From an uncultured bacterium (GTDB lineage: Bacteria > Desulfobacterota > Binatia > UBA1149 > CAITLU01): DNA of 64,000 bases. Each line of letters begins with the position of its first letter. Position 1 is the first letter of the stretch. This document shows, piece after piece, positions 40,675-48,859 of this stretch. The stretch lies in assembly GCA_903893315.1 (NCBI GenBank), contig CAITLU010000036.1:1-64000 (forward strand), given 5' to 3'. A model generated the notes under the pieces. That model saw only the letters and a program-made list of their open reading frames with translations. It searched no databases and was not told the origin of the DNA. The position numbers and the translations under genes were made by a program.

Positions 40675-41811
40675 TTAGTCGCCGAGTCTGTCTGTCAGAC
40701 CGACGGCCTTGCAAAGGTTAGCAAGCTCTACCGTGAGCAGACGCCGCGCATCGCCGCCTGGCAGATCGCCCAGTCCCAGCGGACCTATCGCAGCTCGGCT
40801 AAGCTTCTCCACGTAACTGCCGACAGCCTCGAACATGCGTCGCACCTGCTGATTGCGGCCTTCTCGCAGGCGTACTTCGATCCACGCCCCGCGAGCCGGA
40901 GTGTGACGCGCAGCAGCCTGACGCGCAGCCCTGCGATCGACTCCCACCACGGCATTCGGCGCACGCCCTGCTCCGCTCACTTCGCCCTTGCGCATGCGGC
41001 GCACGAAAGCCGGCGCGCTGCGACGGCCGTCACGAAGGCGCACACCTTCACGAAGACGTTCGATGTCTTCGACCGAAGGCGCCGGGCTGACCTTCACCAG
41101 ATAGGTCTTCTCCAGATGAAAGCGCGGATGCATCAGACGTTCGGCGAGTTCGCCGTCGTTGGTCAGCAGGAGCAGGCCGGAAGTGTGGAAGTCGAGGCGG
41201 CCGACCGGAAACAGGCCGTGACCGCCGAGCGCAAGAATGACGTCTCCGACGCAGAAACGCTTTTGCGGATCGCGCATCGTCGTCACGCATCCCACCGGCT
41301 TGTGGTAGAGCCAGTACTCGGGGCGAAGTCGCTCACTCACCAGACGCCCGCCCACCTTGACGTGATCGCGTCCCGCGACCGCACGGGCACCGAGTTCGGT
41401 CACCACACGGCCGTTGACCGTCACTTCTCCGGCTTCGATGATACGCTCGGCCTCGCGTCGCGAGGCCACCCCAGCCCTTGCCAGCAGCAACTGCAGCCGA
41501 ATGCCCTCCGCAGGCGGGCCGACCTTGGCAGTTGCTCGCCCCTTCGTCGTCTTCGATCTGGCGCCCGCGGCGCCAGCGCTAGCTTTCGGGGTCGTCGCCC
41601 TGGTCGCCGTGCTGCGCGGCGGCGACGGCTTGGTCGCCGAGACCTTGGCTTTCTGCAACGGCTTGGTCGCCGTGCTGCGCGGCGACGATGGCTTGTTCGC
41701 CGAGACTTTGGTCTTCAGCGGAGCCTTGACCGCGCTGCTCGCCTTCTTGCCGTCCGTAGTCTTGCGTGTCTTGGAGCTCCTGGTCGGGCCCGCCGCTTTG
41801 TGTTCCATCAT
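40675..41811 (-). CDS. rluB: pseudouridine synthase RluB-type, with long basic N-terminal extension
   Basis: The core has an S4 RNA-binding domain (IRLQLLLARAGVASRREAER), then the catalytic Asp in PVGRLDFHTSGLLLLTNDGE and the RsuA/RluB block ending IGPLGLGDLPGGDARRLLT. It converts a uridine in 23S rRNA to pseudouridine. From ATG 41811 (or 41808; GGAGGACG upstream) the protein has about 100 residues of Lys/Pro/Ser/Thr before the S4 domain, including two copies of a 21-residue unit (KVSANKPSSPRSTATKPLQK-like). The extension overlaps scpB in another frame for 233 bases. If the true start is near the S4 domain (about 41500), the overlap vanishes. I keep the longer version because its codons have high third-position GC. 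Confidence 0.8.
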   Translation of the reverse strand: MMEHKAAGPTRSSKTRKTTDGKKASSAVKAPLKTKVSANKPSSPRSTATKPLQKAKVSATKPSPPRSTATRATTPKASAGAAGARSKTTKGRATAKVGPPAEGIRLQLLLARAGVASRREAERIIEAGEVTVNGRVVTELGARAVAGRDHVKVGGRLVSERLRPEYWLYHKPVGCVTTMRDPQKRFCVGDVILALGGHGLFPVGRLDFHTSGLLLLTNDGELAERLMHPRFHLEKTYLVKVSPAPSVEDIERLREGVRLRDGRRSAPAFVRRMRKGEVSGAGRAPNAVVGVDRRAARQAAARHTPARGAWIEVRLREGRNQQVRRMFEAVGSYVEKLSRAAIGPLGLGDLPGGDARRLLTVELANLCKAVGLTDRLGD

Positions 41812-42508
41812 CGTCCTCCAGCGGCAAAATCCGCGCTTTCTCGCTCTCGGTAAATCCGCCCTGATCCGACATGCGCTCGAAGTCACTGCCGAGTTCCGGC
41901 AGGGTCGGCATATCGCGCAGGCTGCGCAATCCGAAGAGTTCGAGAAACTCCTTGGTGGTGGCGTAGACCAGAGGCCGTCCGGGAACGTCCTTACGGCCCA
42001 TCACCTTTACGAGCCTTCGCTCGACAAGAGACTCGAGCACCCCACCACAATCGACGCCGCGTACCGTCTCTATCTCAGACCTGGTGACGGGCTGCCGGTA
42101 GGCCACGATGGCGACCGTCTCGGTAGCCGCTCGCGTGAGACGCTGAGGCCTTTCGCGAAACAACTTACGCACGTAACGCTGATGTTCGGGAGCCGTGCGC
42201 AGCTGCCATCCGCCGGCGACCTCGATCAGGCGAATCCCGCGGGTAAGCAGTTCGGTCGACAGATCGGCCAGGGCCGTCTTCACTTCCTCGATCGTCGAGC
42301 CTTCGACGAATTCCACGATCTTGTTGGCCGCGAGCGGATCAGCTGCGGCGAACAGCAGGGCCTCAACCAGTGGAGAAAGGCGGTCTAGAGGCCACAGTCC
42401 CTGCTCAGCCGAATTGTCCAGGTCTTCGGCCCCGTCCACACTCTTTTCCTGGAGATCGTCGACGCCTTCGACGGCGGTGATGTCTTTGGTTTGCTGCTCT
42501 TCGCTCAC
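41579..42508 (-). CDS. scpB: segregation and condensation protein B, with long acidic C-terminal tail
   Basis: The 309-residue ScpB has the usual two winged-helix domains: LSPLVEALLFAAADPLAANK, then RLTRAATETVAIVAYRQPVT, and the end block YATTKEFLELFGLRSLRDMP at about residue 205. ScpB works with ScpA and SMC to compact and segregate chromosomes. The remaining 95 or so residues are low-complexity Asp/Glu/Gln/Gly (LGDQAVAAAQHGDQ repeats) and overlap rluB out of frame. Family members are usually about 180-210 residues, so the tail is extra. GTG 42508 overlaps the scpA stop (GTGA). Confidence 0.92.
   Translation of the reverse strand: MSEEQQTKDITAVEGVDDLQEKSVDGAEDLDNSAEQGLWPLDRLSPLVEALLFAAADPLAANKIVEFVEGSTIEEVKTALADLSTELLTRGIRLIEVAGGWQLRTAPEHQRYVRKLFRERPQRLTRAATETVAIVAYRQPVTRSEIETVRGVDCGGVLESLVERRLVKVMGRKDVPGRPLVYATTKEFLELFGLRSLRDMPTLPELGSDFERMSDQGGFTESEKARILPLEDDDGTQSGGPDQELQDTQDYGRQEGEQRGQGSAEDQSLGEQAIVAAQHGDQAVAESQGLGDQAVAAAQHGDQGDDPES
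41601..41726 (-). repeat. 63-bp tandem repeat in the scpB/rluB overlap
   Basis: Two copies of a 63-bp unit (41601-41663 and 41664-41726) lie side by side; the first 40 bases or so differ at only 3 places. 63 is a multiple of 3, so both reading frames, the basic rluB extension and the acidic/Gln-rich scpB tail, are extended by 21 residues per copy. The rluB frame has more G/C third positions than the scpB frame. Confidence 0.8.
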
Positions 42509-43356
42509 GATCGTTCGACCACCGTAGCCCCGTCATCCCCATTTTCGTCATCGCCGCGATCGGTTGCTTCATCGGCTGAGCCGTCGGCGCTCGCCGGACC
42601 GTACATCTCGGTGAGGTCGGCAATGGTGTCGTCTATGTCCTGGCTGAGCAAGCGAAGATGGATCCGGCCGCAGCGTCCCTCCTGCTCCGCAGCAATGACG
42701 CCGAGCTTGATCATCTCCAGCAGCCCCAGGAACGTGGAGATGATCAGACCACGCGGCACGTCATCGGGAAACAGCTCGGTGAACTCGAGAGAGCCCGACG
42801 TCCTGAGACGCTGTACCATCGAGCGCACGGCGTCGGCGACGCTGTACTCCTCGCCTTCTACGAAGTGAGGACGGCGGGCAGCGGCCCTCACCAGCACGCG
42901 GCGCAGGGCTTCGAAGAGATCGGCTAGTTCCAGACGGCGAAGCGCCGGCGGCTCCTCCGCGGGTCCCTCGGGCGGAGTGGGCTGGCGGCGAAACACGTCC
43001 CGGTCCAGGAGCATGCGGTCGCGCAGTTCCTCGGCGGCCTCGCGGTAGCGCTGGTACTCGGCGAGTTGCCGCACCAGATCGGCAACCCCTTCGTCTTCCT
43101 CTTCGTCGTCCTCTTCCTCGCGCGGCAACAGCAGCCGCGACTTCATGTACATCAGCGACGCGGCCATCACGAGGTATTCCCCGGCCACGTCCAGACTCAG
43201 TTCCTCGAACATACCGATGTAAGCGAGGTACTGATCGGTGATCTCGGCGATCGGAAGGTTGTAGATGTCGAGTTCGTTGGTACGGACGAGATGCAGGAGC
43301 AGGTCCAGGGGACCTTCGAAAGCGCCGAGCCTTACCGTATAGGCAGGAGTGCTCAC
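42505..43356 (-). CDS. scpA: segregation and condensation protein A
   Basis: The 283-residue kleisin-type subunit has the N-terminal block FEGPLDLLLHLVRTNELDIY, LAYIGMFEELSLDVAGEYLV and AASLMYMKSRLLLP, with a variable middle containing a Glu/Asp-rich stretch (EEEDDEEEDE), and a C-terminal winged helix ending near MIKLGVIAAEQEGRCG. ScpA bridges SMC heads together with ScpB. GTG 43356 overlaps the trpS stop (GTGA), and scpB overlaps its own stop, so trpS-scpA-scpB are translationally coupled. Confidence 0.94.
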   Translation of the reverse strand: MSTPAYTVRLGAFEGPLDLLLHLVRTNELDIYNLPIAEITDQYLAYIGMFEELSLDVAGEYLVMAASLMYMKSRLLLPREEEDDEEEDEGVADLVRQLAEYQRYREAAEELRDRMLLDRDVFRRQPTPPEGPAEEPPALRRLELADLFEALRRVLVRAAARRPHFVEGEEYSVADAVRSMVQRLRTSGSLEFTELFPDDVPRGLIISTFLGLLEMIKLGVIAAEQEGRCGRIHLRLLSQDIDDTIADLTEMYGPASADGSADEATDRGDDENGDDGATVVERS

Positions 43357-44372
43357 AGAAGGCCCATCGCCCCGCGTACTTCTCCCATCGTCGTCTCGGC
43401 AACCGCGGCTGCCTGCTTGCGACCTTCGGCCAGCACCTCTTCGGTGATACCGCGGCGCAGCGTGAGTTCGCGACGTCTCTCCTGGATCGGAGCGAGTTCG
43501 TCCTGAACCCGGCGGATCATCACCTTCTTGCAGTCGACGCAGCCTATCGAAGCAGTACGGCAGCCCTGCGTCACCTCAGCCCTCTCCTGCTCGGTGCAGT
43601 AGATTTCGTGGAGACGAAACGCCGGACAGTCCTTGGGATCTCCGGGGTCGCTGCGACGCTGGCGGCGCGGATCGGTCACCATCCGTACCAGCTTCGTATG
43701 GACCGCGTCCGCATCGTCGGTCAGCGCCACGGCGTTGCCGTAGCTCTTGCTCATCTTGCGTCCATCGGTGCCCGGCACGCGGGCGGCTTCGACCACCATG
43801 CCGGTCGGCTCGGGAAACACCGGCCCGTAGAAGCGATTGAAACGCCGCGCGACCTCGCGCGTGAGTTCGACGTGGGGAAGTTGATCCTCACCCACGGGAA
43901 CGCGCGCGGCCTTGTAGAGAAGGATGTCGGCCGACTGCAGCAGCGGATAACCGAGAAAACCGTAGGTGGACAGGTCACGCCCCTGGAGCTGGTCCTGCTG
44001 TTCCTTGTAACTGGGAACCCGCTCCAGCCACGGCACCGGAATGATCATGGAGAACAACAGGTGGAGTTCCGCGTGCTCGGGCACCTGTGACTGACGAAAC
44101 AACACCGAGACGTCCGGATCCAGGCCTACCGCCAGCCAATCCAGAATCATCGCCCTGGTATTCTCGGCGATGCCGCCGGGTTCGGCGTAATCGGTCGTCA
44201 GCGCATGCCAGTCGGCGACGAAGAAGAAGCAGCGTGCCGTCTTCTGAAGCTGCACCCAGTTTTTCAGCGCACCGTTGAGGTGGCCGAGGTGCAGCGCTCC
44301 CGTGGGACGCGTTCCCGAAACCACGATACCGCTCGAGCGGCTCTCGTCACTTGTCTGTTGGTTGTTCGACAT
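43353..44372 (-). CDS. trpS: tryptophanyl-tRNA synthetase
   Basis: The 339-residue class I synthetase starts at ATG 44372 (MSNNQQTSDESRSSG). HIGH is present as HLGHLNGALKNWV and KMSKS as KMSKSYGNAV, with the tryptophan-pocket block LLYKAARVPVGEDQLPH. It charges tRNA-Trp. The longer upstream frame overlaps the M50 protease and lacks homology-like features, so it is discarded. It begins 5 bases after the protease stop and overlaps scpA at its end. The trpS-scpA-scpB order is common in deltaproteobacteria-like genomes. Confidence 0.95.
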   Translation of the reverse strand: MSNNQQTSDESRSSGIVVSGTRPTGALHLGHLNGALKNWVQLQKTARCFFFVADWHALTTDYAEPGGIAENTRAMILDWLAVGLDPDVSVLFRQSQVPEHAELHLLFSMIIPVPWLERVPSYKEQQDQLQGRDLSTYGFLGYPLLQSADILLYKAARVPVGEDQLPHVELTREVARRFNRFYGPVFPEPTGMVVEAARVPGTDGRKMSKSYGNAVALTDDADAVHTKLVRMVTDPRRQRRSDPGDPKDCPAFRLHEIYCTEQERAEVTQGCRTASIGCVDCKKVMIRRVQDELAPIQERRRELTLRRGITEEVLAEGRKQAAAVAETTMGEVRGAMGLL

Positions 44373-44377
44373 CGCTC

Positions 44378-45043
44378 TCAAAATATCCGTACGACGGTGG
44401 TAATCAGGCGCAGCACCAGATGCATCATCGGGTTCAGTACCACGCCGAGCACGTTGGTCCACAGCAGCGCGATGACGATGAAAAAACCGTAGGGCTCGAG
44501 TTGGGCCAGAGCCGCAGCCGGCGCCCGCGGCAGCAGTCCCACCGCCACGCGCCCGCCGTCCAGAGGCGGGATCGGCAGCATGTTGAAGACCGCCAGTACG
44601 ACGTTGATCTGAACGCTGCGCTGACACATCAGAAGGAGCGGCTCCGCAATCCGGAAACCTCCGGCCGCCTGCGCGCCGTGCTCGACACGCCCGACCATGC
44701 TCATCGCCACCGCGCTCACCAGCGCCAGCAGCAGATTCATCAGCGGTCCGGCCGCCGCGACCCACACCATGTCGCGCATCGGATTGCGCAGACGATGGAA
44801 GGATACCGGCACCGGGTTAGCCCACCCGAACATCGGCGCGCCGCTCCACAGCAGCATCAGCGGCAACACGACGGTGCCGATCGGGTCGATGTGGGCCAGC
44901 GGATTGAGAGTCAGACGCCCGGCGCGCTCGGCCGTGTCATCCCCGAGACGGTTGGCCACGAAGCCGTGCGCCCACTCGTGGAAAACCACGGCAACCAGAA
45001 GAGGCAGCGCCCAAAGGGCCGCCAGAGAAGGGTCGAAGTTCAT
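44378..45043 (-). CDS. site-2 protease family (M50) membrane metallopeptidase
   Basis: The 221-residue membrane protein has the zinc-binding HEWAHGF (HExxH) within the first helix, and a second metal ligand region PIPPLDGGRVAV. GPLMNLLLALVSAVAMSM marks the conserved helix between them. The protein is like the short SpoIVFB/Rip2-type intramembrane proteases without PDZ or CBS domains. It starts at ATG 45043, 5 bases upstream of trpS. Such genes commonly sit before trpS and scpA; their substrates are mostly unknown. Confidence 0.9.
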   Translation of the reverse strand: MNFDPSLAALWALPLLVAVVFHEWAHGFVANRLGDDTAERAGRLTLNPLAHIDPIGTVVLPLMLLWSGAPMFGWANPVPVSFHRLRNPMRDMVWVAAAGPLMNLLLALVSAVAMSMVGRVEHGAQAAGGFRIAEPLLLMCQRSVQINVVLAVFNMLPIPPLDGGRVAVGLLPRAPAAALAQLEPYGFFIVIALLWTNVLGVVLNPMMHLVLRLITTVVRIF

Positions 45044-45121
45044 CGATAACGCGGCGAGCCGGGTGGCTCAGGGCAGCAATACCAGCGCACCAGCCGGTGG
45101 GCAACCCAGCCTATCTGCGCA

Positions 45122-46108
45122 TCAGTGCGGGGTTTCTCTCGAAAGTCTCATGCTCGCACGCGGATGGTGGAGACGGTGCACCTCACTGAGCCGTCCGGCG
45201 GCGACGTGCGTGTAGATCTGCGTGGTGGTGATGTCGGCATGCCCGAGCAGCAGTTGCACCGAGCGCAGATCGGCGCCGCCTTCGAGAAGATGGGTCGCGA
45301 ACGAGTGGCGCAGGACGTGCGGCGAGACCCGCGGCAGGCCGGCCGCATCGGCGAGTCCACGCAGCCGCTTCCAGAACCCCTGACGGCTCAGCCGCCGTCC
45401 ATCACGGCTGAGGAACACCGTCCTGGCACGTCCAAAGGGATCGAGGGCGGGACGACCTCGATCCAGGTACTCGCGCAGTGCCTCCTGGGCAGGACGCCCG
45501 ACCGGCACCGCTCTTTCCTTTGAGCCCTTACCCACCACCGTAAGATAGCCTTGCTCCAGGTGCAGTTCGGCGGCAGTCAGGCTCACCAATTCCGACACCC
45601 GCAGACCGCAGCCGTAGAGCAGTTCGAGCATCGCCCGGTCGCGTAGGATCAGCGGTTCGTCGCCGGCCGAGCCGGCCAGCAAACCTTCGATCTCCGCGGT
45701 GTCCAATTGCTTGGGAATCGGCCTGCGCCGCCGGCCAGTGCGCAGGTCGCGCACCGGACTCGATTCGAGTCTTCCCTCGCGCACCAGGAACATGAAGAAA
45801 CCGCGCACCGCAGACAGGGTTCTGGCACGCGAAGATGGGGCCATGCCGCGCTCTTCGAGAACTTCGAGAAAGGCAATCATGTCCCCACGCTCGACATCCT
45901 CTGGCCGACGGCGCTGCCGATCGCCCATCACCTCGAGCAACAGGCGCAGATCTCGGCCGTAGGCCTCGAGCGAATTGCGGGCCAGGCCTTTTTCCGCGGC
46001 GAGGTGGTCGAGATAGCTGTCTACCTCGGTCCCGAGCAGCACGCCCCGCGAGTGCTCGCCGCCGCGCTCCGCACCCACGGACGTCAATCTCGTCGACCTT
46101 CGTTTCAA
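45122..46108 (-). CDS. xerD: tyrosine recombinase XerC/XerD
   Basis: The product has a SAM-like N-terminal core-binding domain and a catalytic domain with Arg in GCGLRVSELVSL, the H-x2-R in HVLRHSFATHLLEGGADLRS, and the active Tyr in HADITTTQIYTHV. It resolves chromosome dimers at dif; XerC and XerD cannot be told apart here. Two starts are possible: TTG 46108, which overlaps the glnD stop (TTGA) with a GAGG 7-8 bases before it, or GTG 46042 giving a homolog-like N-terminus. I keep the longer one. The gene follows glnD in the same transcript. Confidence 0.9.
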   Translation of the reverse strand: MKRRSTRLTSVGAERGGEHSRGVLLGTEVDSYLDHLAAEKGLARNSLEAYGRDLRLLLEVMGDRQRRRPEDVERGDMIAFLEVLEERGMAPSSRARTLSAVRGFFMFLVREGRLESSPVRDLRTGRRRRPIPKQLDTAEIEGLLAGSAGDEPLILRDRAMLELLYGCGLRVSELVSLTAAELHLEQGYLTVVGKGSKERAVPVGRPAQEALREYLDRGRPALDPFGRARTVFLSRDGRRLSRQGFWKRLRGLADAAGLPRVSPHVLRHSFATHLLEGGADLRSVQLLLGHADITTTQIYTHVAAGRLSEVHRLHHPRASMRLSRETPH

Positions 46109-48843
46109 AAAACGACCTCGGCCACGGCTGTCGCCGGCCTGGCAACACCGTCGTCGGTCGCGATCGCGCTGACGATCGACGCGCGCACCCGGTCGAGAAC
46201 AGCGGCATCCTCAACCTTACGACGCCGTGAATCTGTGACGTAAAAGACATCCAGCACTTCGTTCAGATGGGTGGAGATCTTGGCCATGTGGATATCGAGG
46301 CCCAGCTTCACCATCTCGTTGACGATCAGGAAAAGCAGCGCCGGCCGGTCGCCGGCATAGACATCGACCACCGTGAACTCGCGCGACAGCGCGTTGTCGA
46401 CTTCGACGCGAGCGTAAGCACGGCGCGATGCCTTGTCGCCGATACGACGAGTGCGACTCGTGAGCACCGACCGGACCAGTTCCTCGATGTCGACACTGGC
46501 GGCGAAAACCGACTCGAGAGTAGCCGTGACATGCTCCCACAGCTGTGCAAGCGCGCCCTCGCTTTCACTCGCGACGTATTCGATGCGGAAAACGTCTATC
46601 GCCCAACCGCTCGAAGACGTGACGAGCCTGGCGCTCAGGATGTTGAGGCCGTGTGAGGAAAGCGCGCCGACCATGTCGCGGAACAGGCCGATGCGATCCT
46701 GGGCGCAGATGGTGAATTCGCTGAAGCCGCGTTCGGGAAAATGTTCGACCCCGTGGCGGAACATGGACGAACCCACCGACTCGAACAGTCGCCAGTGGTC
46801 GATGATCTTTTCGTCGGGGTTTCCGAGAAAATACGAAGTCGGAAGCGTATCGAGAAACAGTCCAAGTCTGGCGCGTTCCGCCTCCCCCGCTGCCCGGTCG
46901 AGCAGACGGCGACGTGTGCGCTCGGCACGGCTCTGCATGTCGGCCTGAGCGACCAGCCCCTTGTCGAACACCTCCACCGCACTGCGATAGAACTCAGCCA
47001 GCAGATGGTCTTTCCAACTGTTCCATATCTGCGGGCCGACGGCGCGCATGTCGGCGAACGTCAGCAGGTACAGCAGCGTGAGATTCTCGGCGGTGCCTAC
47101 CTGGCCGACGAAGTCCAGGACCAGATCCGGATCCTCGATGTCGCGGGTCTGGGCCAGCATCGACATCGACAGGTGATTGCGGACCAGGAATTCGAGAGTC
47201 GCGCGGTCGTCCTCGTGCATCCGCAAGCGGTCGGCAATGCCGCGAACCATCACCGCGCCACGCTCGTCGTGGTCGCCGCCGTAGCCCTTGCCGAGATCGT
47301 GAAAGAGCATCGCAAGGAACAGCAACTCGGGACGATCGCAGTCGCGCATCGTCTGGGTCAGGAAAGGGCTCGAGTCCTGGTGTTCGCCGTCGCGCAGCGC
47401 TTCGAGTTCGCGAATGCCGACCAGAGAGTGCTCGTCTACCGTGTACACATGGTAGTAGTCATGCTGAACCATGCAGAAAAGCCGCCCGAACTCCGGGATC
47501 AGGCGGCCGAGCACTCCGAGACGATTCATCTGCGCGAGGGCTTCGTAGACTCCCTCCTTTGCCCGCAGGATTTCGAACAGCAACTGCACCGCCGGCTCCG
47601 ACTGCGCCACCTCGGAGGTGAGAAGCTCGGCCTTCTGCCGTACCAGATCGCGGGCCCGCGCCGAGAGGCGGACGTCCTGGCGCTGGCAGTCGCGAAATAC
47701 CGCAATCAGGTTGACCGGCGCCGCTTCGATCGCACGCTCATCGATGACCAGCCGGTCGCTGACGATGCTGATGCCGCTGCGAATCGTGCGCTGTCTCACC
47801 AGGCGATCGAGCAGACCGGTACGTTCGGGCGGAGCGAGCAGTCGATCGACGATGTCGCCCGTCGTGCGCGCCATTACCGCGGCGTGCTGGTAGTAGGCGC
47901 GGATGAACATGTCACCGGCGGTATTGTTCCCCGCCGGCTCATACCCCAAGCGTTCGCCGATGGCCTGCTGACGCTCGAAGGTAAGCTGCTCGGCCTTGCC
48001 CTGACTTATGAAGTGCAGCGCGCTGCGCGTGCGGAACAGGAACTCACGAGCCGCGGCAAGTTCCTCATACTCACGAACGGTAACGATGTCCTGCTCGCGC
48101 AGACCTTCCAGATCGGCAACGTCGCGCTTCACACGCGCGATCCACAGCGCCGTATTGAAGTCGCGCAGCCCACCCTGCCCTTCTTTGATGTTGGGCTCGA
48201 GGATGAATACCGAGCCGCCGTTCTTCTCGATCCGCGACTTGCTCTCGGCGAGCTTGGCGACGGTGAATCCATCGACTTCGGTTTCGCGCAGTTTGCGCCG
48301 CACCGCAGTCTCGAACTCGCCGGCCAACTCGGGGCTGCCGCACAGATAGCGGCCGTCGAGCAGTGAGGTCTTTATCGTCAGGTCACCGGCCGCAAGCGCC
48401 ACGCACTCGGCCGAACTGCGCACCGCATGCCCCACCTGAAGACGCGCGTCCCACAGCGTGTAGAGCAACGACTCGGTGATCGTCTCCACGAACGGAGTCA
48501 CGCCGCCGGAATGCAAGACCAGAAGATCAACGTCGGAATACGGGCACTGCTCGCGACGTCCGTAGCCGCCGAGCGCAAACACCGCGCAGTGCTGGCGCGT
48601 GCGGGCGTAGCGTCTGGCATAGCGTTCGATCGAGGCATCGAACAGAAAGCGGATGAGGTGGTCGAGACTGGCGGCCAGCCGCGTCACCGTATCGATACCA
48701 CTGGCGCCGGCCCAGTGCGCCGCTTCGAGTTCTTCGCGAACCGCGGTGACGTACTTGAGCGCCACGTCGGACAGTCGGCCGCCGACACTGCCGGGGGCCG
48801 GCAGCAACATTGCCGCGGCGGCGCCCGAGTCGAGTTCTGCCAC
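46105..48843 (-). CDS. glnD: [protein-PII] uridylyltransferase/uridylyl-removing enzyme
   Basis: The 912-residue GlnD has the nucleotidyltransferase block ALGGYGRREQCPYSDVDLLV, a middle HD domain (MLFHDLGKGYGGDHDERGAV), and two ACT-like segments near the C-terminus (FTICAQDRIGLFRDMVGALS and FTVVDVYAGDRPALLFLIVN). It uridylylates PII proteins when nitrogen is low and removes UMP when glutamine is high. Length and domain order are typical. GTG 48843 is the start. The C-terminal stop overlaps the xer gene. Confidence 0.95.
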   Translation of the reverse strand: MAELDSGAAAAMLLPAPGSVGGRLSDVALKYVTAVREELEAAHWAGASGIDTVTRLAASLDHLIRFLFDASIERYARRYARTRQHCAVFALGGYGRREQCPYSDVDLLVLHSGGVTPFVETITESLLYTLWDARLQVGHAVRSSAECVALAAGDLTIKTSLLDGRYLCGSPELAGEFETAVRRKLRETEVDGFTVAKLAESKSRIEKNGGSVFILEPNIKEGQGGLRDFNTALWIARVKRDVADLEGLREQDIVTVREYEELAAAREFLFRTRSALHFISQGKAEQLTFERQQAIGERLGYEPAGNNTAGDMFIRAYYQHAAVMARTTGDIVDRLLAPPERTGLLDRLVRQRTIRSGISIVSDRLVIDERAIEAAPVNLIAVFRDCQRQDVRLSARARDLVRQKAELLTSEVAQSEPAVQLLFEILRAKEGVYEALAQMNRLGVLGRLIPEFGRLFCMVQHDYYHVYTVDEHSLVGIRELEALRDGEHQDSSPFLTQTMRDCDRPELLFLAMLFHDLGKGYGGDHDERGAVMVRGIADRLRMHEDDRATLEFLVRNHLSMSMLAQTRDIEDPDLVLDFVGQVGTAENLTLLYLLTFADMRAVGPQIWNSWKDHLLAEFYRSAVEVFDKGLVAQADMQSRAERTRRRLLDRAAGEAERARLGLFLDTLPTSYFLGNPDEKIIDHWRLFESVGSSMFRHGVEHFPERGFSEFTICAQDRIGLFRDMVGALSSHGLNILSARLVTSSSGWAIDVFRIEYVASESEGALAQLWEHVTATLESVFAASVDIEELVRSVLTSRTRRIGDKASRRAYARVEVDNALSREFTVVDVYAGDRPALLFLIVNEMVKLGLDIHMAKISTHLNEVLDVFYVTDSRRRKVEDAAVLDRVRASIVSAIATDDGVARPATAVAEVVF

Positions 48844-48859
48844 CGCTCAGGCCCTCACG

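Noticed and set aside
45122-46108. Integrase of a mobile element
   Set aside because: The recombinase is of the Xer type, lies within a housekeeping series after glnD, and no att-like repeats, phage genes or cargo are near. I found no IS element or CRISPR array anywhere in the window.
46741-48366. Plus-strand open frame of 541 codons
   Set aside because: Antisense to glnD; glnD has full-length family support.
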